From Treponema sp. (lineage in GTDB: Bacteria; Spirochaetota; Spirochaetia; Treponematales; Breznakiellaceae): DNA of 37,562 nt. The notes beneath the pieces were generated by a model. The model saw nothing but the letters and a program-made list of their open reading frames with translations, did not search any database and had not been told where the DNA came from. The DNA is taken from contig WQWU01000023.1 of assembly GCA_009785215.1 (NCBI GenBank), forward strand, positions 1 to 37,562, read 5' to 3'. Positions 1 through 6,747 of the stretch are shown one piece after another; the first letter of the stretch is position 1, and every line of letters starts with the position of its first letter. The position numbers and the translations under genes are program-made.

Positions 1-279
1 GTGAAGCGTTTTAGAGCTTTGCAGAATATTTCACAATTGAATCTTGCAAATAGCGCCGGACTTACACATAATTTTATTAATGATATAGAAAACGGCAAAA
101 AAGGCATTTCTGCAAGAACGCTTGCCAAACTTTCGATCGCATTAAAGGTAGAGCCGTATCAACTTTTTCTGCCTGAAAATATACTTAATAACGATGCGAT
201 GAGTTATGTAAAATATTTTAATGACTCGCTTCATAAGTTTGTAAACGAACTTACCCAGCAATATATCGGCAATAATTAA
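1..279 (+). CDS. XRE-family helix-turn-helix regulator, 5' end cut by window
   Basis: A Cro/C1-type (XRE) DNA-binding domain. The stretch ISQLNLANSAGLTHNFINDI followed by ENGKKGISARTLAKLS reads as the recognition part of an HTH_3 domain (helices 2 to 5, about residues 9-50). It is followed by about 40 residues without a recognisable domain. The first visible codon is GTG at base 1, but XRE domains usually have some 8 to 10 residues before this point, so the true start is probably upstream of the window. Likely a small transcriptional regulator; its target is unknown. A paired-hairpin element and a T-run follow its stop codon. Confidence 0.75.
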   Translation: MKRFRALQNISQLNLANSAGLTHNFINDIENGKKGISARTLAKLSIALKVEPYQLFLPENILNNDAMSYVKYFNDSLHKFVNELTQQYIGNN

Positions 280-290
280 AACAACAACTA

Positions 291-422
291 TTACAGCCGT
301 AGCGAAGAGCACTGGTAGGTGACATACGGCTGAGGTAGATAAATGCCACGTCAAAACGTGTGTTGACAGATGTCAGCCGTCCGGAACCTGCTAGGGCTAT
401 GCGTTACGGCTGATATTTTTTT
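291..422 (+). other. Paired-hairpin element, candidate small RNA or complex terminator
   Basis: Two long-loop hairpins use nearly the same stem: CAGCCGTA (294-301) pairs with TACGGCTG (325-332), and TCAGCCGT (373-380) pairs with ACGGCTGA (406-413). A T-run (416-422) follows. Because the arms are the same, an alternative nested fold is equally possible: 294-300 with 406-412, and 326-333 with 373-380, enclosing a small hairpin CACGT/ACGTG near 347-360. It may be only the terminator of the upstream regulator, or a structured RNA with its own terminator. I do not recognise it as 6S, SRP, RNase P RNA or tmRNA. Confidence 0.45.
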
Positions 423-462
423 GGTTTTATATGTCAAATAGTGTCAACTAATCGAGCGTATC

Positions 463-516
463 AAAAAAAAGCTGCTCAACCTGACGCTTTTTAGCAATCA
501 GGCGAACAGCCTTTTT
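463..516. terminator. Bidirectional intrinsic terminator, repeat family copy 1
   Basis: An A-run (463-470), a stem GCTG (471-474) with CAGC (507-510), an inner stem CCTGA (480-484) with TCAGG (498-502), and a T-run (512-516) form a terminator that works in either direction. It sits at the 3' end of the minus-strand xylanase gene. A closely similar copy lies at 8911-8963, also between convergent genes. Confidence 0.75.
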
Positions 517-535
517 CAGAATCAAACTGTTACTT

Positions 536-1765
536 TTAGTTAGCAGCTCTGATTTCTAAATGCTGAATATCTACGTCCCAAGTGTTGTTATCGTTAACAC
601 AGCGAAGCTCGACTGAAACAGTTCTGCCTCCCTGGTTATGCGAAACAGTAATTGACTGATCCCTTACAGTTGTTCCGGCAAAGTTTAAGATGCCAACGGC
701 TGTTCCGTTAACTCTAAGCTGAACCTGAGCTGTGTTATTATTGGTTGATCTTCCGCGAACTGTAAATGTGTGTCTGTTATTTGCAAAATATTGATTGTAG
801 GAAATTCTGTCGTCATTTGCATAAAGTCTTACGCCGTTAAATGGTGAGCTTATGTTACCTGTGTATTGTCCGCCTTTTGTCATGCTCTGAGCTGTAACAG
901 TTGTAACGCCATTATTAGTGGTTGTACCGCCGCCGTTGCTTGGAGGATTGTTATTTGCGGGAGGATTATTGTTTGCAGGAGGTGTTGTTGTTGTTCCGCT
1001 TCCGCCTAAAGTGGTGTTGCCGTATCTGAGTGTATAAGCAGTAATATTGTAAGTTCCGTTACTTGGAGCTTCCCAGCCTTCAACTTTAAGCATAACTTCT
1101 CTTAAGTTAGCGCTCATTCCGCCCCATCTTCTGTTCCATTCATTAAAGATTGATGTAACATCGATAGAACCGCTTGTTCTTCTTGACTGTCTTACTGCCC
1201 AATATTGTGTAAAATTGCCGCTTCCCTGTACGTGAGGGCCATTTACAGTTGTTCTATAAAGGTCGTATCCGTTAAATGTACCTGCAGATGTTCCTCCGGG
1301 TGGTCTAAAGTCTCCCCAGCTTTCTACAATGTAATACTCGATTAAAGGACTGCCCATAACCCAGCCGTAAACAGAAAGATAATTGTTCCTGTTGCCAGGG
1401 TTAAAATTATTTGCTGTATAATTAATTGTTATTTGTCCAACTTGAGTATGGTTTTGATTATTAAATCTTTTACCGACTCTTGCCAGGAAATTTCCATTTG
1501 GTCTTCCGGCATTCCATGATGCGCTGAATGTTCCGTTGTTGTTAACGGTCATTGTTCCATTGGAAACGCCGCTATTACTCTGCCAATACTCCCAATCCCA
1601 GCCATTGGTTGTTCCAGTTCTGTTTGATGTTACAGTAACATTCCTTGCACTTTCTTCTACGTCGTTTTCGAGCATGCCGTCAAGCTTGATGTCATCACAT
1701 CCCATGAGAACAAGCCCTGCTACCAAAAGCATTGGTAACAGAATAATCCAGAAACTTTTTTTCAT
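536..1765 (-). CDS. Lipoprotein endo-1,4-beta-xylanase, GH11 with C-terminal CBM36
   Basis: A secreted xylanase that would cut the beta-1,4-xylose backbone of xylan. Residues 1-22 are a lipoprotein signal peptide with lipobox LMGC, so Cys23 is probably lipidated and the enzyme anchored to the envelope. The GH11 jelly roll spans about residues 40-250. The nucleophile is Glu143 in PLIEYYIVESWG and the acid/base is Glu229 in KVEGWE. A T/P/N/G-rich linker (about 252-288) leads to a C-terminal domain (about 290-409) that resembles CBM36, a calcium-dependent xylan-binding module, from its GVRLYAND, HTFTVRG and TWDVDI stretches. The start ATG has a GGAGG site 13 nt upstream. It is monocistronic, with its own promoter and the terminator at 463-516. 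Confidence 0.92.
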   Translation of the reverse strand: MKKSFWIILLPMLLVAGLVLMGCDDIKLDGMLENDVEESARNVTVTSNRTGTTNGWDWEYWQSNSGVSNGTMTVNNNGTFSASWNAGRPNGNFLARVGKRFNNQNHTQVGQITINYTANNFNPGNRNNYLSVYGWVMGSPLIEYYIVESWGDFRPPGGTSAGTFNGYDLYRTTVNGPHVQGSGNFTQYWAVRQSRRTSGSIDVTSIFNEWNRRWGGMSANLREVMLKVEGWEAPSNGTYNITAYTLRYGNTTLGGSGTTTTPPANNNPPANNNPPSNGGGTTTNNGVTTVTAQSMTKGGQYTGNISSPFNGVRLYANDDRISYNQYFANNRHTFTVRGRSTNNNTAQVQLRVNGTAVGILNFAGTTVRDQSITVSHNQGGRTVSVELRCVNDNNTWDVDIQHLEIRAAN

Positions 1766-1820
1766 AATAATTCTCTATCCTCCACATTTTATTTTTGCAT
1801 CCATACAGATGCTTAAATGA

Positions 1821-1850
1821 ATTCTATCACGGGTTTTTAAATTCTGTCAA
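1821..1850 (-). promoter_or_regulatory. Promoter of the GH11 xylanase gene
   Basis: On the minus strand TTGACA (1850-1845) and TAGAAT (1826-1821) are separated by 18 nt, with an extended -10 TGA just before the -10. The leader of roughly 50 nt contains a short hairpin (GCATC and GATGC around 1798-1813) and the GGAGG ribosome site. Confidence 0.7.
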
Positions 1851-2042
1851 ATTTTTTTTCGCAAAAAAGCGAAAATTTTGCAAATTTTTTTCAAAATTTC
1901 ACGAAGCAGGTCAAAATTTGAAAATTTCGAAAAAAAACTGTGTTTTTTCGCCTTCATTGCTGAAATTTCATTTTTTTTAGGAAAAAATTTTAAAAATTTC
2001 AAAAAATTTCCGTAAAAATAAGGGTGAGATCAAAAAAAACTG
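1851..2042. other. Gene-free A/T-tract region, probably curved DNA
   Basis: About 190 bp made almost wholly of short A-runs and T-runs, with AAATTT-like steps repeated at short intervals. It lies upstream of the xylanase -35 and downstream of the DJ-1-like gene. One weak hairpin, TTTTCGC with GCGAAAA, sits near 1856-1876 next to the -35. Phased A-tracts usually bend DNA and can act as upstream promoter elements. I see no gene and no GC-rich terminator here. Confidence 0.5.
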
Positions 2043-2603
2043 TTAAATCAGGATAGTTTTTGCGATTTTTTCACTTTCGGTTTCGTCAACTAACGCTTTT
2101 ATGATAGAAATAGCCCACTCGCCAGCCGTTCCTGCAGATTTACTCGTAATTATGCTGCCATCTATGACTACACGGTCTGGAAAATGAGTACCTAACGAAC
2201 ATTTTTCTTCAAAACCAGGGTAACAAGTGTACTTTTTGCCGGAAATTAGCCCTAACGGAGCGAGTACAATTACGGGAGAAGCGCATATTGCACAGATAAA
2301 TTTGCCCGAAATTGCCATATTTTTTAAAAGTTCGCCTGTTTCCCTGGAGGCGGCAAGATTTTCTGCACCCGGAAGTCCGCCAGGAATAATTACAGCATCC
2401 CAATTATCGGCCTGTACGCCAAGGTCTGCCAGTGTCGTGTCTGCAATCAACTTGATTTTGCCCCACCTGCTGGTAACTGTTAAGCTGCCGGAAATGGAGG
2501 CAGTTGTCACTTCTATTCCCGCGCGGCAAAGGTAATCTATGGGGGTTATAGCTTCTACATCTTCAAAACCATCTGCAAGCAGAACAAGAGCTTTTTTATT
2601 CAT
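2043..2603 (-). CDS. DJ-1/PfpI family protein (YajL/ThiJ-like)
   Basis: A 186-residue protein of the DJ-1/PfpI superfamily, normal length for bacterial YajL-type members. The conserved acidic residue corresponds to Glu17 in GFEDVEA. The reactive nucleophile-elbow cysteine is Cys107 in ICAICASP. A glycine-rich PGGLPGAENL follows the central strand. Relatives act as redox sensors, chaperones or glyoxalase/deglycase-type enzymes, and the sequence alone does not choose between these. It starts 8 nt after the dksA-like stop with no clear Shine-Dalgarno site, so it is probably translationally coupled and in the same operon. Confidence 0.88.
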   Translation of the reverse strand: MNKKALVLLADGFEDVEAITPIDYLCRAGIEVTTASISGSLTVTSRWGKIKLIADTTLADLGVQADNWDAVIIPGGLPGAENLAASRETGELLKNMAISGKFICAICASPVIVLAPLGLISGKKYTCYPGFEEKCSLGTHFPDRVVIDGSIITSKSAGTAGEWAISIIKALVDETESEKIAKTILI

Positions 2604-2611
2604 TGGTTAAT

Positions 2612-3007
2612 TTAGCGGTTGCGCCGTTCATCTTCAGATTTACATTCAATACACATTAGAGCGTAGGGAATAGCTTCCAAACGATCCTGGGGAATCCATT
2701 TGCCGCATTTAATACAATGACCGTATTTACCCTGTTTAATGCGTGTAATAGCAGATTCAATCATTTTAAGGCGTTTTAATTCCTGAGCGCCAATTGCTTC
2801 GATCATCTTTCTGTCGATATCATCAGAAGCTATGTCGGCAAGGTCTTTGGGTTCTACACCGCCCATTATTTCTTTGAAATCTTCACTACTGGCAACTAAA
2901 TTATCTACAATTTCATTTCTTAAGACCACCAGAGCGGTTTCCATTTTTAAAAGGAAATCCTGATCAATTGGCTGGATTTTTTTCTTCTTTTTTGCTGGTG
3001 CAGCCAT
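2612..3007 (-). CDS. dksA: DksA/TraR-family C4 zinc-finger protein
   Basis: A 131-residue DksA/TraR-type regulator, which binds the RNA polymerase secondary channel and, in proteobacteria, works with ppGpp. The lysine-rich N-terminus (residues 2-10) is followed by a probable coiled-coil hairpin (about 15-90). The C-terminal zinc finger has four cysteines, CIKC then CIEC, separated by about 17 residues. The start ATG has a strong AAGGAGGGG site. It is first in a two-gene unit with the DJ-1-like gene. The exact role in this organism is inferred from the family; the DksA tip aspartates are not obvious by eye, so it could be a DksA-like paralogue. Confidence 0.85.
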   Translation of the reverse strand: MAAPAKKKKKIQPIDQDFLLKMETALVVLRNEIVDNLVASSEDFKEIMGGVEPKDLADIASDDIDRKMIEAIGAQELKRLKMIESAITRIKQGKYGHCIKCGKWIPQDRLEAIPYALMCIECKSEDERRNR

Positions 3008-3039
3008 TGTACCCCTCCTTAGCTACAAGAGTTTGGAGT

Positions 3040-3067
3040 ATTATAATATATTTTTCCAGCTTGTCAA
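3040..3067 (-). promoter_or_regulatory. Promoter of the dksA-like operon
   Basis: On the minus strand a perfect TTGACA (3067-3062) and a perfect TATAAT (3045-3040) have 16 nt between them. The predicted leader is about 25 nt and carries the AAGGAGG ribosome site, so this mRNA is not leaderless. Confidence 0.8.
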
Positions 3068-3115
3068 TTATTTTTTTTAGAGTATTTTGGAGTATATTTT
3101 CTGTAATTTGTATTT

Positions 3116-4183
3116 TTATCCTAATTTCAATATTGGGATAATAGGAGCTGTAAGCTCCAGCGCAGCAGGGAAGTCTTCCGGCTGTAAAAGGAAAGCCTCT
3201 CCGTCCATTTGGGCAAGAATTTCATGCTTGCCGGAAAATTCAACACGGTGAGCATTAAATAGGAAAGCATTAGGATTATTGGCATGTTTTCCCTTGGAAA
3301 CCTGTCCTTTTATTATCAATTTATTTATTAGAGACATCTGTTTTACGCTGCATACATTATAATTGTTGGGAAGAATCTGTTTTTGCGAGCCGTAAGTCCG
3401 GTTTCCTGTCGCTCCCATTGCTAAAAGAAGGAATTTTTCATTCATGGTGAAAAGTTCCTGGTTTTTTTCATCAAGAGCCCTCAAGTTGATATAATCCACC
3501 TTATATGCTTTATCATAAACCAGAGCAGCCATATCGACCCAGAATCCGTAGGAATCGCCGGGTTTTTTTCTTTTCATTTCGTTGGTTTTATGGGTAACAT
3601 ATGCATCCAAACCGACAGAAAGGATATTAAAAGCCAGGAAAGGTCCTTTCCAGTTTGATGGTCCGTCTTTTGCAGTTATTAACTGTACTGCCCGGGCATA
3701 CTCTATATGAGAAGGTTTAATAAGAAGATTCAGCGCATTTCCCAGATTTGGATGATCTGCGCCGTCATTACCAGTTCCCATTGGAAGCCTGAGTACTGCC
3801 ATATTAGAGCGGACATGAGCAGGCGCATTATAGACAGAATAAAGCACTTCGCAGTGAGTTCCATCTCCGCCTGCGCTTATTATCAGATAAAAGGGAACAG
3901 GATCTTTTACCGCTCTTTCAATAAAACCCTTGGTTATTTCCCCTGCAGATCCTTTGCCTTCGGTAATATTTACAATTACATTCTTGTAAATTGCTCTTTG
4001 CTGGTTAGCCATGGCTTTCTTTTTGTATTCGTTAAGAATGTTAACACGGTTTTCCCATTTAGATTCAATTGCGAATCCTCCGGCAACAGGGTTTACAATA
4101 ATCATGCAGCGAAGCGGACGATCTACCGATACCAAAGAGTGCTGGCAAATATCAGCAATTGCCTGTGCGAAAAAACAATCCAT
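3116..4183 (-). CDS. Diacylglycerol kinase-type lipid kinase (DAGK catalytic domain)
   Basis: An ATP-dependent kinase of the DAGK/YegS/sphingosine-kinase superfamily, probably acting on a membrane lipid. The family signature is present: IVNPVAGG, the nucleotide-binding ISAGGDGTHCEV, and LPMGTGNDGA. The frame is open up to a TTG at 4240, but I choose the ATG at 4183 (355 residues, MDCFFAQAIADIC) because a -10-like TATACT lies 6 nt before it and the longer start falls inside the palindromic promoter region. An ATG at 4201 is the alternative. Neither has a Shine-Dalgarno site. It is divergent from leuS. Confidence 0.82.
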   Translation of the reverse strand: MDCFFAQAIADICQHSLVSVDRPLRCMIIVNPVAGGFAIESKWENRVNILNEYKKKAMANQQRAIYKNVIVNITEGKGSAGEITKGFIERAVKDPVPFYLIISAGGDGTHCEVLYSVYNAPAHVRSNMAVLRLPMGTGNDGADHPNLGNALNLLIKPSHIEYARAVQLITAKDGPSNWKGPFLAFNILSVGLDAYVTHKTNEMKRKKPGDSYGFWVDMAALVYDKAYKVDYINLRALDEKNQELFTMNEKFLLLAMGATGNRTYGSQKQILPNNYNVCSVKQMSLINKLIIKGQVSKGKHANNPNAFLFNAHRVEFSGKHEILAQMDGEAFLLQPEDFPAALELTAPIIPILKLG

Positions 4184-4189
4184 GTTTAC

Positions 4190-4218
4190 AGTATAATGCA
4201 TAACAGTAAAATTTGAAA
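4190..4218 (-). promoter_or_regulatory. Candidate promoter of the lipid kinase gene
   Basis: TATACT (4195-4190) with a weak -35 TTTCAA (4218-4213), 17 nt spacer. It ends 6 nt before the ATG at 4183, so the mRNA would be leaderless. The weak -35 makes this a modest call. Confidence 0.45.
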
Positions 4219-4230
4219 GGTTTCCAGTAT

Positions 4231-4265
4231 CATGATGCAAGCATCATCATGATGCAGGCATCATG
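4231..4265. promoter_or_regulatory. Tandem palindromes between divergent promoters, candidate operator
   Basis: Two adjacent dyads with 2-nt centres: CATGATGC-AA-GCATCATC (4231-4248, last base mismatched) and CATGATGC-AG-GCATCATG (4248-4265, perfect). The second overlaps the leuS -35 (4263-4268). Either a repressor site serving both directions or a dispersed palindromic repeat. Confidence 0.5.
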
Positions 4266-4291
4266 ACACTATTAAAAAAATTCCCTATAAT
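4263..4291 (+). promoter_or_regulatory. Promoter of leuS
   Basis: ATGACA (4263-4268), a 17-nt spacer and a perfect TATAAT (4286-4291). The leuS ATG begins 8 nt after the -10, which leaves a leader of about 0 to 2 nt and no room for a Shine-Dalgarno site. Confidence 0.75.
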
Positions 4292-4299
4292 TCGGTATT

Positions 4300-6738
4300 A
4301 TGGCAAAATATCCTTTTGAAACAATCGAACCCAAGTGGCAGAAATACTGGGCAGAAAACAAGACATTTAAAGCAGAGGAAGATCCTGCTATTCCCAAAGA
4401 CAAACGTTTGTACGTGCTTGATATGTTTCCGTATCCGTCTGCTTCCGGGCTCCATGTAGGACATCCGGAAGGATATACGGCTACTGACATTTACTGCCGT
4501 TATCTTCGCATGAACGGCTATAATGTTCTTCATCCCATGGGTTTTGATTCCTTCGGACTTCCTGCAGAAAATTATGCGATAAAAACTGGAACTCATCCCG
4601 CAGTTACTACAGCAGCAAATATCGATCATTTCCGTAAACAGATAAAAGCGCTTGGTTTTTCTTATGACTGGGATCGCGAAGTTGATACATCCGCAGAATG
4701 TTACTATCGCTGGACACAATGGATATTTTTAAAACTTTATGAAAAGGGTCTGGCTTACGAAGCGGAAAGCCCCATAAACTGGTGTCCGTCCTGTCTGACA
4801 GGTCTTGCCAACGAAGAAGTAAAAGACGGCCTTTGCGACCGCTGCGGCGAAAAAGTTACCCGCAAGCGGATACGTCAGTGGATACTCAAAATAACAGAAT
4901 ATGCCGAACGGCTGCTGGAAGACCTTGATACCCTGGATTGGCCGGAGCCTGTAAAACTTATGCAGCGCAACTGGATCGGCCGCAGCGAAGGCGCAAATGT
5001 GTTTTTTAAAATCGATGGTAATTCAGATTCGATAGAGATCTATACAACACGCCCTGACACCCTTTTTGGCGCAACATATATGGTACTTTCGCCTGAACAT
5101 CCGCTTGTAGAAAAAATTACAACCCGGGAACAGAAACAGGCAGTAGCCGCGTATATTGAATCTGCAGCCAGAAAAAGCGATCTTGAACGTACAGACCTTG
5201 CAAAAGAAAAAACTGGCGTTTTCTGCGGTGCATATGCTATTAATCCTGTTAATGATCAAAAGATACCCATCTGGATAGCCGACTATGTTCTTATATCTTA
5301 CGGAACCGGAGCTATCATGTCAGTTCCGGCGCATGATGAAAGAGACTGGGAATTTGCCAAAACATTCGGGCTTCCTATAATTCAGGTTGTCGCTGATAAT
5401 TCTGGCGATACCGGCTCTTCCAGTGAACCTGCAGAATGTACAACAGGCGATGGTTATTCTGTAAACTCAGGTTTTATAACAGGGCTTCCTACTGCAGAAG
5501 CAAAAATAAAAATTACAACATGGCTGGAAGAAAAAAAACTTGGAAAAAAAGCTGTAAACTACAAATTGCGGGATTGGATATTCTCGCGCCAGCGGTACTG
5601 GGGCGAACCCATTCCAATTGTACACTGCGAAAAGTGCGGAATTGTACCATTGCCGGAAAGCGAATTGCCGTTAAAGCTGCCCGAAGTTAAATCCTATACG
5701 CCGACTGGTACAGGGGAGTCTCCGCTTGCCGGTATCGAAGAATGGGTAAATACTGTTTGCCCAAAGTGCAAAGGAAAAGCAAGAAGGGAAACAAATACAA
5801 TGCCGCAATGGGCAGGTTCATGCTGGTATTATATCCGTTACCTTGATCCAAAAAATGACAAATTATTTGCAGCCAAAGATAAAATTGATTATTGGCTGCC
5901 TGTAGACCTTTATGTAGGCGGCGCAGAACATGCAGTTTTACACTTATTGTACAGCCGTTTTTGGCATAAAGTTTTGTACGACTTTGGTCTTGTTAATACA
6001 GTTGAACCATTCCAGCGGCTTATTAATCAGGGAATGATTCTGGGCGAAGACAATCAAAAAATGAGCAAAAGCCGAGGTAATGTTATTAACCCCGATGATG
6101 TAATAAAAGAGTACGGGGCAGATTCCATGCGTGTTTATGAAATGTTCATGGGGCCGCTGGAAGTTAGTAAGCCGTGGGTGACTGCAGGCCTTGTTGGAGT
6201 TTCGCGGTTCCTGGAACGGTTATGGGTTATGAGCGAAAAATGCAGTTCTGCGCCGCATGACCAGGCAGATAATGACCTTGTTAAACTTTTGCACCGGACA
6301 ATTAAAAAGGTAAGCGAGGATACTAAATCCCTGAATTTTAATACAGCAATAAGCGCTATGATGATCTACTCCAACGAACTTGCAAAATTAACGGAAATCC
6401 CGCGTTTCTTGTGGGAACCGCTTGTTATTATGGCTGGTGCATATGCTCCTCATTTAGCGGAAGAACTCTGGGAAAAACTTGGAAACAAGGCATCTGTTTC
6501 AGGCTGTTCATGGCCTTTATATGATGAATCCTTAACGCGGTTTGATGAGGTTACTATAGTAGTCCAGGTAAATGGCAAAGTCCGTGATAAATTTACTGTT
6601 GCCGCCGGAACCAGTGCAGATGATTTGGAAAAAACGGCTCTGGCTATGGAAAGCATACAAAAATGGCTAACCGGGCAGACAATAAAAAAGATTGTAAGTA
6701 TTCCAGATAAACTGGTTAATATTGTGATTTTATGCTAA
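4300..6738 (+). CDS. leuS: Leucyl-tRNA synthetase
   Basis: Class I aminoacyl-tRNA synthetase that charges tRNA-Leu; 812 residues, within the family range. The HIGH signature is HVGH (residues 52-55) in [12 protein letters not shown], and KMSKS is at residues 587-591. Two cysteine clusters fit zinc-binding inserts: CPSC with CDRC near residues 160-185, and CEKC with CPKC near 445-495. The CP1 editing domain (about 220-420) contains the T-rich [14 protein letters not shown] and the [15 protein letters not shown] motif. The anticodon-binding region is C-terminal. The start codon directly follows a promoter and has no ribosome site, so the mRNA looks leaderless. Confidence 0.97.
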   Translation: MAKYPFETIEPKWQKYWAENKTFKAEEDPAIPKDKRLYVLDMFPYPSASGLHVGHPEGYTATDIYCRYLRMNGYNVLHPMGFDSFGLPAENYAIKTGTHPAVTTAANIDHFRKQIKALGFSYDWDREVDTSAECYYRWTQWIFLKLYEKGLAYEAESPINWCPSCLTGLANEEVKDGLCDRCGEKVTRKRIRQWILKITEYAERLLEDLDTLDWPEPVKLMQRNWIGRSEGANVFFKIDGNSDSIEIYTTRPDTLFGATYMVLSPEHPLVEKITTREQKQAVAAYIESAARKSDLERTDLAKEKTGVFCGAYAINPVNDQKIPIWIADYVLISYGTGAIMSVPAHDERDWEFAKTFGLPIIQVVADNSGDTGSSSEPAECTTGDGYSVNSGFITGLPTAEAKIKITTWLEEKKLGKKAVNYKLRDWIFSRQRYWGEPIPIVHCEKCGIVPLPESELPLKLPEVKSYTPTGTGESPLAGIEEWVNTVCPKCKGKARRETNTMPQWAGSCWYYIRYLDPKNDKLFAAKDKIDYWLPVDLYVGGAEHAVLHLLYSRFWHKVLYDFGLVNTVEPFQRLINQGMILGEDNQKMSKSRGNVINPDDVIKEYGADSMRVYEMFMGPLEVSKPWVTAGLVGVSRFLERLWVMSEKCSSAPHDQADNDLVKLLHRTIKKVSEDTKSLNFNTAISAMMIYSNELAKLTEIPRFLWEPLVIMAGAYAPHLAEELWEKLGNKASVSGCSWPLYDESLTRFDEVTIVVQVNGKVRDKFTVAAGTSADDLEKTALAMESIQKWLTGQTIKKIVSIPDKLVNIVILC

Positions 6739-6741
6739 AAT
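6736..6741 (+). promoter_or_regulatory. Extended -10 of the GH10-like gene, overlapping the leuS stop
   Basis: TAAAAT (6736-6741) with TGC just upstream forms an extended -10 that includes the leuS stop codon. It is 6 nt before the ATG at 6748. The -35 is weak (TGGTTA, 6713-6718). This would give a leaderless mRNA independent of leuS. Confidence 0.5.
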
Positions 6742-6747
6742 AGTAAT

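Noticed and set aside
291-422. 6S, SRP, tmRNA or RNase P RNA
   Set aside because: None of their conserved cores is present; only the paired stems can be supported.
1795-1980. 61-codon frame in the A/T-tract region
   Set aside because: Phe/Lys-only composition caused by A and T runs; not a protein.
4184-4240. N-terminal extension of the lipid kinase to TTG 4240
   Set aside because: The extension encodes the palindromic promoter DNA; a -10-like box lies just before the ATG at 4183.
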